Assembly (NCBI RefSeq): GCF_001029505.1
Contig: NZ_LEKH01000016.1
Coordinates: 1-55,906 of the forward strand
Direction of reading: 5' to 3'
DNA length: 55,906 nt
Origin: Rubrobacter aplysinae
Lineage (GTDB): Bacteria > Actinomycetota > Rubrobacteria > Rubrobacterales > Rubrobacteraceae
Part shown: positions 7,926 to 16,473 of the stretch, in pieces
Numbering within the stretch: the stretch's first letter is position 1
Layout: the number at the start of each line of letters is the position of its first letter
The notes under the pieces: model-generated
Seen by the model: only the letters and a program-made list of their open reading frames with translations
Database searches by the model: none
What the model was told of the DNA's origin: nothing
Made by a program: the position numbers and the translations under genes

Positions 7926-9115
7926 TGCAGGCGTCCCACGGCCTCGGTCAGGGCTTCGAGCTCCTCTCCGGTGTTGAAGAGGTGGGTGCTCGCGCGGACG
8001 TACGGGTGGGGCTCGGGTATGAAGCGGACGACGAGCCGCTCCTCCAGCAGCCTGTCCGCGACCTCCTTGGACCCGACCCCGGACACCGTGAAGCTAACGA
8101 GCCCGGAGTGGACGGGCCTCGGGGAGACGATCTCGACTCCCGGCAGCTCATCGAGCATGTCCATCAGGAGCTCAGCCCGGCTCCGGATGCCGTCGGGCCC
8201 GGCGTCGCCGCGACGTATCGCGTCCTCCGCGGCCTGGGCGAAGCCGCCCGCGAGGGCGGGGCTCGTGGTCGAGGCCTCGAAGCGGCGGGCCCCGGGGTGC
8301 TGGCTGTAGCTCCCCTCGTAGTCGAAGCCGTCCGCGAGCGAGGCTCCGCCGACGTTCGGGCTGCGGACCGGAGATCCGGGCCGGACGTAGAGCGTGCCCA
8401 TCCCCTCGGGACCGAGCAGCCACTTGTGGCCGGTAAAGGCGTACAGGTCGGTGCCGGTGGCCGGGATGTCCACGGATATGTTTCCGACCGACTGTGCGCC
8501 GTCTACCAGGGTAAGTGCGCCCCCCTCGCGGACGATCCCGGCTATCTCCGCCAGCGGTAGCTCCTCGCCCGTGGTCCAGTCCACGTGCGAGAGCGCGACC
8601 ATCCGCGTGCGCGGGGTCATGGCGGCCCGGATCTTCTCCGGCGTCACCGGCGGGTCCACGAGCTTTAGCTTCGCCCCGAAACGGGCCTCGACCTCGTGTA
8701 GCGGCGCGATGCATCCCGGATGCTCGCTGGAGACCGAGATCGCCTCGTCCCCCTCGCGCCAGTCTATGGAGAAGATGCCCAGGTTCATGCCGTGGGTCGT
8801 GTTCTGGGTCAGGGCCAGGTCCCCGGGGTCGGCGTTCACGAGCCGGGCCGCCGCCCCGCGCGCCCGGTCGTTCGCCTCGCCCTGGCGGGCGAAGAAGGCC
8901 GCGCCCTGCAGGTAGGCCTCGCCGAGGCACAGCTCGTCGGTGGCGCGCCCGGCCTCCACCACGTCCCGCGTCGGCGGGCCGGAGCCGCCGGAGTTTAGGT
9001 AGGCGTAGTCGTTGTCCGCGAGGGCCGGGATGCTCTCGCGCGGTATCGAGGCCCGCGGGTCGGCCGGCAGCTTCCGGGCGCTGTTCAGGGGATTCGAGGA
9101 GTTCGAGGGATTCAA
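7916..9115 (-). CDS. Class V aminotransferase (cysteine desulfurase/isopenicillin N epimerase-like)
   Basis: This 399-residue PLP enzyme has the class V fold. NTTHGMNLG near 120 is the phosphate-binding loop, VSHVDWTTGEELPL and LVDGAQSVGN near 205-235 place the cofactor aspartate and glutamine, and FTGHKWLLGPEGMGTLYVRP near 255 carries the Schiff-base lysine. Members remove sulfur from cysteine, epimerise or transaminate amino acids; nothing in the sequence decides which, and the flexible cysteine loop of IscS is not obvious. TTG at 9115 has AAGGAG 8 bases upstream. The first codons (MNPSNSSNPLNS) come from a degenerate 9-10-bp repeat. The gene diverges from the PBP gene. Confidence 0.82.
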   Translation of the reverse strand: MNPSNSSNPLNSARKLPADPRASIPRESIPALADNDYAYLNSGGSGPPTRDVVEAGRATDELCLGEAYLQGAAFFARQGEANDRARGAAARLVNADPGDLALTQNTTHGMNLGIFSIDWREGDEAISVSSEHPGCIAPLHEVEARFGAKLKLVDPPVTPEKIRAAMTPRTRMVALSHVDWTTGEELPLAEIAGIVREGGALTLVDGAQSVGNISVDIPATGTDLYAFTGHKWLLGPEGMGTLYVRPGSPVRSPNVGGASLADGFDYEGSYSQHPGARRFEASTTSPALAGGFAQAAEDAIRRGDAGPDGIRSRAELLMDMLDELPGVEIVSPRPVHSGLVSFTVSGVGSKEVADRLLEERLVVRFIPEPHPYVRASTHLFNTGEELEALTEAVGRLQTT

Positions 9116-9217
9116 GGGTTGTGCTCCTTACGTTCATTACGTGCGACTCCGCCAGTTGCCACGAGAATATCCCGCACCGCGGGGAGGGTCCCACGGGGAA
9201 GGAGATGCTCTCTCCGG

Positions 9218-9223
9218 TATAAT
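9218..9223 (+). promoter_or_regulatory. -10 element TATAAT placed for a leaderless PBP transcript
   Basis: TATAAT lies 9 bases before the ATG at 9233 and there is no ribosome site in between. Transcription would start at or next to the start codon. No good -35 is visible. Confidence 0.5.
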
Positions 9224-9232
9224 AAACCCTCT

Positions 9233-11623
9233 ATGTCGAGAAACGATCCGGTCCGGGTCGCGCGCGGCAGGGCCCTGCGCCGGCGTCAGAGAAACAGAGC
9301 ACTGCCCCGGGTGAGGAACGTGCTCGTGGCGCTCGGCGTCGTGTCCGTGGTGGCTTCTCTGGGGGCGGTCGCGAGCTTTGGCTACGCCTACGACCGTTTC
9401 TCGGAGGAGCTGCCCGAGATAGACGACTACCAGGCCGCAGAGCTCGCCCAGACCTCCGTCGTCTACGATCGGGACGGCGAGCCGGTGGACGAGCTGCACG
9501 GCGTGCAGAACCGCTACGTGGTGCCACGAGACGAGGTCTCGCCCTACCTGCGTGACGCCGTGGTCGCCATCGAGGACAACCGCTTCTACCGGCACGAAGG
9601 CCTCGACTTCGAGGCCATAGGCCGGGCGATGGCCTCGAACCTGCGCACCCTCTCCGTGCAGGAAGGCGGCTCCACCATCACCCAGCAGCTCATAAAGAAC
9701 ACCTACATAGACAAAGAGCTCAGGGCGGTGCCGAGCTTCCAGCGCAAGATCAACGAGGCCGCCCTCGCCTGGCAGTACGAGGACGAACACTCCAAAAAGG
9801 AGATCCTCAACCAGTACCTGAACACGGTGTACTTCGGGAAGAACGCCTACGGCGCGGAGGCCGCCTCCCGCGCCTACTTCGACGAGTCCGCCAGCGAGCT
9901 GGAGCTCGGCGAGGCCGCGATGCTGGCCGGGATCATCAACCTCCCGAGCACCTACGACCCCTTCGCCTTCCCAAAGAGCGCCCGCAAGCGCCGCGACGTG
10001 GTGCTAGACAACATGCTCGCACAGGATAGGATCTCCGAGGCCGAGCACCGGGAGGCCGTCTCCTCCGACCTCGGCGTGGACCGGGGCAATCTGGAAGAGA
10101 ACGAGGCTGACGACTACTTCCTGAACGCCGTCCGCCAGGAGATCATCCGCGAGCGTGGCCGGGAGACCCTCTACCAGGGCGGCCTCGACATCTACACTAC
10201 CCTCGACCCGGAGCTCCAGAAAGAGGCCGACGCCGCCGTAGAGCAGATAGTCAAGCCGGAAGAGGGCGACCCTTCGGCCTCGCTGGTCTCCGTGGAGCCT
10301 TCGAGCGGCGCGGTGAGGGCGATGGTCGGCGGCTCGGACCTCGCCGACGTGCAGTTCAACCTCGCCACCCAGGCCAAGCGCCAGCCCGGCAGCACGTTCA
10401 AGACCTTCGTGCTCGCCGAGGCCATCAAACAGGGCATCTCGCTCGACACCGTGTACGAGTCAAAGTTCCTGCAGATACCGCTGTCCGACTCAGACGAGGT
10501 GTACGAGGTGGACAACTACGACAGCATCCGGCGCGGCGAGATAGACCTCCGCAAGGCCATAGCGCAGTCGGACAACACCGTATTCGTGCAGCTCGCGCTG
10601 GACCTCGGGATGGAGAAGGTTATACAGACCGCCGAGGCGATGGGCGTAGAGGCCGAGCTCGAGCCCTACCCGTCAACCGCCATCGGCGGTCTCGGCGAGG
10701 GCGTGTCGCCGCTCGAGATGGCCTCCGCGTACTCCACGCTCGCGAACGGCGGGGTCCACGCCGATCCGTATCTGGTAAGAGAAGTAAAGCGTCCGGTGGA
10801 CGGCGAGGACGAGACCGTGGAGGAGCACGAGCTAGAGGAGGAGCGGGTGCTCTCCGGGGACGAGGCGGCGGCCGTTACGCAGGCCCTGAAAGGCGTCGTG
10901 GAAGAGGGTGGGACCGCGAGCTACTACCGGGACATTCCCGCCGAGATAGGCCGGGAGTCCGCCGGCAAGACCGGCACCACCGACGCCTTCATAGACGCCT
11001 GGTACGTCGGCTACATCCCGCAGCTCACGACCAGCGTGTGGGTCGGCTACCCGACCGAGCGGCGCTCGATGGTAAACATCCGGGGCTACGAGGAGATCAA
11101 CGGCGAGAACTTCCCGCTCGACATCTGGTCCGTGTACATGCAGAGCGTGGTCGGCCGCTACTCCGCACAGCAGTTCGCGGAGCCCGGCGAGGACTTCCTG
11201 GAAGGCCTGCGGGAGAACAAGGTCGGCATCCCGCCAGACGAGCAGGAGAAACCGGAGACCACGGTCCGGAAAACTACCACGGAGGGCACCGCGAAAGACA
11301 CCACCGCCGGGGAGAAGAACGGGCAGGGTGCTAACCGGGGGCCGGAGGATTTCCTGGACCGGGTCACGCCGGGCCGCAACACGCCTTCAGGCGGGAGCAC
11401 GCAACCCGCCGTCTCTCCTCCGTCTTCAGAGCCGTCTCGGGCGCAGCGTCAGCAGCGGTCCCAGAGACGACAGCAACAGCGTCAACAGCGTCAACAGCGG
11501 CAGCAACGCCAGCAGGCGGCCCCTCAAGCCCCGGAGCCGGGCGTGAGCGGCCAGCCCGCGTGGCGGCAGGACGCCGCTCCTGGCAACCCGGGTAACGTAA
11601 GGCCCCGGAGCCCGGGCCGCTAG
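9233..11623 (+). CDS. Class A penicillin-binding protein (glycosyltransferase/transpeptidase)
   Basis: The 796-residue bifunctional enzyme polymerises lipid II and cross-links peptidoglycan outside the membrane. A basic N-terminus precedes one membrane helix (VLVALGVVSVVASLGAVASFGYA, about residues 24-46). The GT51 domain shows VVAIEDNRFYRHEGLD and QEGGSTITQQLIKNTY. The transpeptidase has the catalytic S-x-x-K in PGSTFK, the SDN motif in AIAQSDNTVF and SAGKTGTTDAFIDAWYVGY. The final 120 residues are disordered, with a run of arginine and glutamine encoded by short CAG/CGT-rich repeats around 11450-11515. The ATG at 9233 is preferred: the frame is open upstream to 9119 but those residues are not PBP-like, and the -10 sits just before 9233. 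Confidence 0.92.
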   Translation: MSRNDPVRVARGRALRRRQRNRALPRVRNVLVALGVVSVVASLGAVASFGYAYDRFSEELPEIDDYQAAELAQTSVVYDRDGEPVDELHGVQNRYVVPRDEVSPYLRDAVVAIEDNRFYRHEGLDFEAIGRAMASNLRTLSVQEGGSTITQQLIKNTYIDKELRAVPSFQRKINEAALAWQYEDEHSKKEILNQYLNTVYFGKNAYGAEAASRAYFDESASELELGEAAMLAGIINLPSTYDPFAFPKSARKRRDVVLDNMLAQDRISEAEHREAVSSDLGVDRGNLEENEADDYFLNAVRQEIIRERGRETLYQGGLDIYTTLDPELQKEADAAVEQIVKPEEGDPSASLVSVEPSSGAVRAMVGGSDLADVQFNLATQAKRQPGSTFKTFVLAEAIKQGISLDTVYESKFLQIPLSDSDEVYEVDNYDSIRRGEIDLRKAIAQSDNTVFVQLALDLGMEKVIQTAEAMGVEAELEPYPSTAIGGLGEGVSPLEMASAYSTLANGGVHADPYLVREVKRPVDGEDETVEEHELEEERVLSGDEAAAVTQALKGVVEEGGTASYYRDIPAEIGRESAGKTGTTDAFIDAWYVGYIPQLTTSVWVGYPTERRSMVNIRGYEEINGENFPLDIWSVYMQSVVGRYSAQQFAEPGEDFLEGLRENKVGIPPDEQEKPETTVRKTTTEGTAKDTTAGEKNGQGANRGPEDFLDRVTPGRNTPSGGSTQPAVSPPSSEPSRAQRQQRSQRRQQQRQQRQQRQQRQQAAPQAPEPGVSGQPAWRQDAAPGNPGNVRPRSPGR

Positions 11624-11661
11624 GCTCGGTATCGGGGGAGAGGGGTGTAGCTGACGCGGTT

Positions 11662-12480
11662 TTAGCCGCCGGAAAGGGTCTGGATCACCTCGTCGTGCAG
11701 GCGTCCGTTGGTGGCGATCAGGGCGTCGGAATCGAGGTTCCAGGGCTCGCCCCGGGAGTCCGTGCAGCGTCCGCCGGCCTCGGAGACCAGCAGCGCGGTG
11801 GTCGCGTAATCCCAGAGGGTGTTGCGGGTGCCGATGGAGACGTCCAGGTATCCTGCCGCCGTCCAGGCTCCTCTAATGCCCGCGCTACCCAGGGCCCGGA
11901 GCTGCCAGCTCGTGGAGAAAACCTCACGCAGTCCCCGTTTTTGGGGATCCGACTCCGCCCCCGCGCTCTGCAGGCCGGTAAAAGACAGGTCCGCGCCGGT
12001 GAAGGCGTACTCCAGCTCTGCGGTATCGCTGACGCTGACCCGCTCGCCGTCTTTGCCCCCCGTGCTGCGGTAGGCGCCACCCCCCAGATAAGCGTGATAC
12101 AGGTCGCCGACCCGTGGCGCGGCGACGGCGGCGTGGGTCACCTCGCCGTCCTCCACCACCGAGACGCAGACGCAGAAGAGCGGGTTTGCGCGGGAGAAGT
12201 TGGCCGTGCCGTCCACCGGGTCCAGGAGCCAGCTCCGGCCCCTCTCGGCTATCTCACCGCCGCGCTCCTCGGAGAGGATGGCGTCCTCGGGGTAGAACTC
12301 CTGTATGCGGGAGATCAAGAGCTCCTCGCAGAGGTAATCAACCTCGGTAACGAGGTCCTTGGGCTCTTTCTCCGTGATCTCCCCCGGACGCTCGTAGCGG
12401 GAGAGCTGTAGCTCTCCCGCCGAACGGGCCACGTCGCAGACGAAGCCGTGTAGCTCTTCTCGTATGGTGTCTCGGCTCAC
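11662..12480 (-). CDS. Inositol monophosphatase family protein
   Basis: This 272-residue Mg-dependent phosphatase is of the IMPase/FBPase fold. ILSEERGGEI near residue 70 carries the first metal-binding glutamate. LLDPVDGTANFSRANPLFCV near 87 supplies the DPxDGT metal site, and WDYATTALLVSEAGGRCTDSRG near 225 carries the second aspartate motif. It dephosphorylates inositol-1-phosphate or a related sugar or nucleotide phosphate (3'-phosphoadenosine-5'-phosphate and histidinol phosphate are alternatives). The start is GTG with GGAG about 11 bases upstream. It lies 32 bases downstream of the sigma factor gene on the same strand and may be co-transcribed. Confidence 0.85.
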   Translation of the reverse strand: MSRDTIREELHGFVCDVARSAGELQLSRYERPGEITEKEPKDLVTEVDYLCEELLISRIQEFYPEDAILSEERGGEIAERGRSWLLDPVDGTANFSRANPLFCVCVSVVEDGEVTHAAVAAPRVGDLYHAYLGGGAYRSTGGKDGERVSVSDTAELEYAFTGADLSFTGLQSAGAESDPQKRGLREVFSTSWQLRALGSAGIRGAWTAAGYLDVSIGTRNTLWDYATTALLVSEAGGRCTDSRGEPWNLDSDALIATNGRLHDEVIQTLSGG

Positions 12481-12512
12481 CGCCGGGTCACTCCGGATTC
12501 ACTACAGGTTCA

Positions 12513-13628
12513 CTACTTCAGGTACTCGCGCAGGTTCTGCGTGCGGCGCTGCTCCCGCAGGAGGTTCAGGGTCTTCATCTGGATCTGACGCACCCGCTCG
12601 CGGGTGATGTCGAACTCCCGGCCGACCTCCTCCAAGGTGCGGGGCCGGTCGTCCTTCATCCCGAAGCGCAGCTCCACGATCTGGCGCTCCCGCTCGGGTA
12701 GCTCGTTCAGCGCCTCGTGCAGGTGGCTCTTGAGCAGCGAGTCCGAGACGGCGTCGGTCGGGGTGATGGAGGTCGCGTCCTCCAGGAAGTCGCCCAGAGA
12801 CGAAGAGTCTTCCTCCCCGACCGGGGTCTCGAGGCTGATGGCGCGCTGGCTGATCTCCTGCAGGCGCAGTACCTCGTCCACCGTGATCTCGAGCTCGCGC
12901 GCTATCTCCTCGTCCCACGGCTCGCGGCCGAGGTCCTGGGTCATGCGGCGGTGGGTGCGGTGGAACTTGTTTACCTTCTCCACCATGTGTACCGGGATGC
13001 GGATGGTGCGGCCCTTGTCGGCGATGGCGCGGGTGATGGCCTGCCGGATCCACCATGTCGCGTAGGTCGAGAACTTGTAACCCTTGGTGTGGTCGAACTT
13101 CTCCGCCGCCCGGATCAGGCCCAGGTTCCCCTCCTGGATGAGGTCCAGGAACGAGACTCCCCGGTTGCGGTACTTCTTGGCTATCGAGACCACGAGCCGG
13201 AGGTTGGCCTCCACGAGCTTATCCTTGCAGCGTTTGTCGCCGCGGGCGATGCCTTTTGCGAGCCGGATCTCGTCGGCGTGCGTCAGGAGCCGGACACGCC
13301 CGATCTCGGCCAGATACATCCTGATGGAGTCCCCGGTGGCCACCGCGTGGGCGATCTGCATCGCCGGAACCTCGGGCATCGGGTTCTCCGCCGGGGCCTG
13401 GGCCCTTACCCTCTCCGCGGCCTCCACGGCGTCCGCGGCCTCGCCCTCGACCACGGTAATGTCCTCTTCCTCTAAGGCCGCGTAGAACTCCTCGACTTCC
13501 GTCGCCGAGAGCTCACCTTCCTTCAGCAGGTCGGTGACCTCCTCCGTACTGACGAAACCCTGACTGCGTCCCCGGTTGAGAAGCTCATCCGTGCGCTCCG
13601 TCAGCACCATGGTGTTCTCGGTCGACAT
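12513..13628 (-). CDS. Primary RNA polymerase sigma factor (RpoD/SigA group)
   Basis: This 371-residue sigma-70 protein has a degenerate acidic region 1.1 in the first 60 residues. Region 1.2 contains [21 protein letters not shown]. Region 2 contains [31 protein letters not shown] and [18 protein letters not shown], the -10 recognition helix. Region 3 contains [12 protein letters not shown], and region 4 ends with [20 protein letters not shown], the -35-binding helix-turn-helix. Length and intact region 1.2 point to the housekeeping factor or a close primary paralogue. The -10 hexamers seen in this window (TATAAT, TAGAAT, TACAAT) are what it should read. The ATG is preceded by an AGGAGATGGATG stretch. 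Confidence 0.9.
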   Translation of the reverse strand: MSTENTMVLTERTDELLNRGRSQGFVSTEEVTDLLKEGELSATEVEEFYAALEEEDITVVEGEAADAVEAAERVRAQAPAENPMPEVPAMQIAHAVATGDSIRMYLAEIGRVRLLTHADEIRLAKGIARGDKRCKDKLVEANLRLVVSIAKKYRNRGVSFLDLIQEGNLGLIRAAEKFDHTKGYKFSTYATWWIRQAITRAIADKGRTIRIPVHMVEKVNKFHRTHRRMTQDLGREPWDEEIARELEITVDEVLRLQEISQRAISLETPVGEEDSSSLGDFLEDATSITPTDAVSDSLLKSHLHEALNELPERERQIVELRFGMKDDRPRTLEEVGREFDITRERVRQIQMKTLNLLREQRRTQNLREYLK

Positions 13629-13989
13629 CCATCTCCTCTCTCGGCCGGATCTAGATCTCTGTTGGTCCGGGCCGTCGCTTCCGCCACAACCTTACGCCGC
13701 GGCCCGCGCCGGTAACGCGACTTCGTAACTTCGTATCTCCAGGGGCCAGCCAATAAAGGCTACAGGGACCCAACGAGAACCCGACAAGACGAAAGTCTCG
13801 GTGAAATCCTTATTAACTCCTGGAGAGCGACTTGGGTAGGTTATCACACGAAAATGGGGAGAAAGCCGGAAATTTAAGTAATCTCGTTTACCGGCTTCCG
13901 GCTATTATTGTTACTCCGGACACATAGGGGACCGCATGATGCTCCCGTCCCGGCGGCTCCCGGCGTGCTTCCGGGGGGCTGTTGCTTGC
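13629..13989. other. Divergent intergenic region between the sigma factor and murE
   Basis: No gene is seen here. The only clear structure is an 8-bp inverted repeat, AGCCGGAA at 13864-13871 and TTCCGGCT at 13896-13903, separated by 24 bases. It lies about 100 bases before the murE start and could be an operator or the stem of a leader. The stretch from 13800 to 13920 is locally AT-richer, as promoter regions are. Confidence 0.45.
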
Positions 13990-13995
13990 TACACT
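13990..13995 (+). promoter_or_regulatory. -10 element TACACT placed for a leaderless murE transcript
   Basis: TACACT ends 7 bases before the ATG at 14003. No purine-rich ribosome site lies between them, which fits a transcript beginning at the start codon. Confidence 0.35.
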
Positions 13996-14002
13996 ACACG
14001 GC

Positions 14003-15568
14003 ATGTCTGCACGCCATGAGCAAACGGTCTCCGGGGCCGTCCCACTGGGCCGGGGAGAGGTGGCCCGGGTGCTTGGCGTGGAGCCGCCCGCCGACGCCCC
14101 GCCAGATGGTTCCAAAGGGAAGATAACGGGGGTGACGCACGACTCCCGCGAGGCCGGGCCCGGCGTCGCCTTCGTGGCCGTGCCGGGCTTCAGGCACGAC
14201 GGGGCGGAGTTCGTGCCCGAGGCCCTGGAGCGTGGCGCGGAGCTGGCGGTCGCCGAGCGCGGGGTGCCGGGTTATCCCGTGGCCGTGGTCCCCGACGCCC
14301 GGGCCGCGCTCGCCGCGCTGGCCTGCGCCGTGTACGGCGACCCCTCGCACGAGATGGAGGTGTACGGCGTGACCGGCACCAACGGCAAGACCACCACCTC
14401 TTACGCGCTGTACTCGATACTGGCCGGCTGCGGAGGAGAAGAGGAGACGGGGCTGCTTACCACCGCGGAGACCATTATCGGTGGGGAGCGGGTGGACGCG
14501 ATAAGGACCACCCCCGAGGCGACCGAGGTGCAGCGTCTGCTGGCGGCCATGCGGGACTCCGGCGCGCGGCGGGTGGCGATGGAGGTTTCCTCACACGGCA
14601 TCGCCCTCAAGCGGGTCTCCGGGGTGAGGTTCGCGGGCGCGCTGTTCACCAACCTCACCCGGGATCACCTCGACCTGCACGGCACGATGGAGGAGTATTA
14701 CCGGGCGAAACGCGAGCTCTTCTACCGGGTCGTGGAAGGCGGCCCCAAGCTCGCCAACGCCGACGACGAGCACGGCCGCCGCCTGGCCCGTGAGGTGGAA
14801 GGCGTGACCACCTTCGGCGCCGCGCCGGACGCGGACTACCGCGTCGAGAGCGTGCGGACGGAGCCCCGGGGCACGGCGTTCACCCTCTGCCGGGGAGCCG
14901 GAGCGGAGAGAAGGCTGGAGCTAAAGACGCCGCTCCTCGGCGGCTATAACGTCATGAACGCGGCGGGGGCGGCCTCGCTCGCGCTCGCGGCCGGGGTGGA
15001 TGATGCCGAGGTGGCCCGCGCCGTCGCCGGGATGCCCCAGGTGCCGGGCCGGTTCGAGCGGGTCACGGCCCGCGGGGCGGGGGAGCCGGGGTTCGAGGTG
15101 ATCGTGGACTACGCCCACACCGACGTGGGCCTCGAAGCCGCCCTCGGGGTGGCGCGCGAGGTCGCTGCTGGCGGGCGGGTGATCTGTGTCTTCGGGGCCG
15201 CCGGGGACCGGGATGGGGCGAAGCGGCCGCTCATGGGCCGGGTGGCCGCCAGGCTCTCGGAGGTGGCGATCATAACCACCGACGACGCCTACTCAGAGCC
15301 CCCGGAGAAGATAGCCCGCGAGGTCGAGTCCGGGGCGGATAAGGGGGCGTGTGAGGTGATCCTGGACCGCCGCGAGGCGATACGCCGCGCCCTCTCCTAC
15401 GCCCGGCGCGGGGACGTGGTGCTCGTCGCCGGCAAGGGCCACGAGCGGGTCCAGCACCTGCCCGGAGAGGACGTGCCGTTCCACGACGCAACCGTCGTCG
15501 GCGAGCTGCTCGGGGAGTTGGCCGGGGAGAGCTCGGAGAGGAGTGAGAGGAGCAGTCAGGGTGCGTAG
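14003..15568 (+). CDS. murE: UDP-N-acetylmuramoyl-tripeptide synthetase MurE
   Basis: This 521-residue Mur ligase adds the third amino acid to UDP-MurNAc-L-Ala-D-Glu in the cytosol. The N-terminal UDP-binding domain has THDSREAGPGVAFVAVPG. The central ATPase has YGVTGTNGKTTTSYAL, the P loop, near residue 115, and VAMEVSSHGIALKRV further on. The C-terminal domain has FGAAGDRDGAKRPLMG and ends GKGHER. The DNPR signature of meso-diaminopimelate enzymes is replaced by DDAYSEPP, so a lysine or other substrate is more likely; L-lysine cell walls are known in Rubrobacter. ATG at 14003 is preferred to TTG at 13982 because a -10 lies just before it. The rest of the mur cluster is absent. Confidence 0.88.
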   Translation: MSARHEQTVSGAVPLGRGEVARVLGVEPPADAPPDGSKGKITGVTHDSREAGPGVAFVAVPGFRHDGAEFVPEALERGAELAVAERGVPGYPVAVVPDARAALAALACAVYGDPSHEMEVYGVTGTNGKTTTSYALYSILAGCGGEEETGLLTTAETIIGGERVDAIRTTPEATEVQRLLAAMRDSGARRVAMEVSSHGIALKRVSGVRFAGALFTNLTRDHLDLHGTMEEYYRAKRELFYRVVEGGPKLANADDEHGRRLAREVEGVTTFGAAPDADYRVESVRTEPRGTAFTLCRGAGAERRLELKTPLLGGYNVMNAAGAASLALAAGVDDAEVARAVAGMPQVPGRFERVTARGAGEPGFEVIVDYAHTDVGLEAALGVAREVAAGGRVICVFGAAGDRDGAKRPLMGRVAARLSEVAIITTDDAYSEPPEKIAREVESGADKGACEVILDRREAIRRALSYARRGDVVLVAGKGHERVQHLPGEDVPFHDATVVGELLGELAGESSERSERSSQGA

Positions 15569-15821
15569 GGAGGCCAGAAAAGAGGTGCTGCGGCGGCTCA
15601 AGAGCGTCGAGGGGCACGTGCGGGGCATCGAGAAGATGGTCGAGGAGGAGGGCGTAACCTACGCCGAGGTCGTGCAGCAGACCAACGCCGTGTTCTCCGC
15701 CATCCGGCGCATAAACACCGTCGTCCTCAAGGACTATATCGAGGACCGGGCGGAAGAGGACGATGCCTCCGAACAGATGATAAACGACCTCCTGAAGGCG
15801 ATAGACCGGGTGGTGAAGTAG
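15561..15821 (+). CDS. CsoR/RcnR-fold regulator lacking the metal ligands
   Basis: This 86-residue all-helical protein belongs to the CsoR/RcnR/FrmR family of tetrameric repressors, with RLKSVEGHVRGIEKMVEE and INDLLKAIDRVVK matching the family ends. Aligned to copper-sensing CsoR, the Cys-His-Cys ligands are replaced by Thr, Tyr and Arg, so copper or nickel sensing by the known mode is not possible. It may sense another signal or act structurally. GTG at 15561 is chosen because GAGAGGAG lies 8-9 bases upstream; GTG at 15543 is an alternative. It overlaps the end of murE by 8 bases, so it belongs to that operon. No transporter partner is adjacent. Confidence 0.75.
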   Translation: MRREARKEVLRRLKSVEGHVRGIEKMVEEEGVTYAEVVQQTNAVFSAIRRINTVVLKDYIEDRAEEDDASEQMINDLLKAIDRVVK

Positions 15822-15823
15822 CC

Positions 15824-16078
15824 TTGTCCAGGAACCGGACGAGCCCGATGGTGATGCTGTTCGCGCTGGTCGGGGCCATGCCGCTGCTGGCCGGCGCGGC
15901 CGGGCTAGCCGGGCTGCTGCTGCAGCGCGCGGACTTTGGCATCCTAGTCTGGGGACTCGTGCCGCTACTCGGTCTGCTCGCCGTGGCGGCCGTGCTCGGG
16001 GTGATTCTCGGAAAGGCAGCCGGCGGCAGACGAGACCGGCGGGATAAGCGGGAAGAGTCGCGAAAGCCGCAGGAGTAA
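15824..16078 (+). CDS. Small two-helix membrane protein, unknown function
   Basis: 84 residues from the TTG at 15824, or 76 from the ATG at 15848. Two hydrophobic helices (about residues 9-33 and 40-63) are followed by a strongly basic tail, GGRRDRRDKREESRKPQE, which would face the cytosol. It starts 2 bases after the CsoR-fold gene and so is part of the murE transcript. I do not recognise a family. Position suggests a cell-envelope or small accessory role, which is only inference. Confidence 0.55.
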   Translation: MSRNRTSPMVMLFALVGAMPLLAGAAGLAGLLLQRADFGILVWGLVPLLGLLAVAAVLGVILGKAAGGRRDRRDKREESRKPQE

Positions 16079-16135
16079 GCCGGAACTCGCGGACCCGAGC
16101 CTGCGGGAGCCTGCGGAAAAGCGTAAGACATGATG

Positions 16136-16141
16136 TATAGT
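16136..16141 (+). promoter_or_regulatory. -10 element TATAGT placed for a leaderless transcript
   Basis: TATAGT ends 8 bases before the ATG at 16150 and no ribosome site lies between. It resembles the arrangement at 9218 and 39908. Confidence 0.45.
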
Positions 16142-16149
16142 CCGGCCCT

Positions 16150-16473
16150 ATGGAAGACGCGGAGAAGGCGGACGGAAGCCCCGGGATAGAGGGAATAGAG
16201 GGCCTGGAGAAGCGGGTCGCCGAGCTGGAGAGCCTGGGTGAGAGCCTGGGGCGCGCCCCGGATGGGGAGCTATCCGGCCTGCTAGAGCGGGCTATCGAGC
16301 TACTGGAAGAGGTCAATGCCGCCGTAGAGAGCCGCATCTCCGAGGCGAGCCAGGAGTCCGGGGAGGCCGAGGGTCTGCTCGACCGGGTGGACTTCGGGGC
16401 GTTCGACGCCGCTCTGGGCAGCCTGGAGCACGAGAACCCCGGAGGCGCAGGCCCCGGAAAGGGCGAGGGGTGA
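16150..16473 (+). CDS. Small acidic coiled-coil protein, unknown
   Basis: The 107-residue protein is rich in glutamate, with heptad-like helices (LEKRVAELESLGESLG, then LLERAIELLEEVNAAVESR). It vaguely recalls the exonuclease VII small subunit in size and helical pairing, but the XseB signature is not present and xseA is not adjacent, so I leave it unnamed. Its stop TGA overlaps the GTG of pyrE (GTGA), so the two are translationally coupled. The start has a -10 directly upstream instead of a ribosome site. Confidence 0.55.
   Translation: MEDAEKADGSPGIEGIEGLEKRVAELESLGESLGRAPDGELSGLLERAIELLEEVNAAVESRISEASQESGEAEGLLDRVDFGAFDAALGSLEHENPGGAGPGKGEG

Noticed and set aside
9119-9232. N-terminal extension of the PBP
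   Set aside because: The extra 38 residues are not PBP-like, overlap the promoter, and TATAAT sits just before ATG 9233.
16150-16473. Exonuclease VII small subunit
   Set aside because: Size and coiled helices are similar but the XseB signature and an adjacent xseA are missing.
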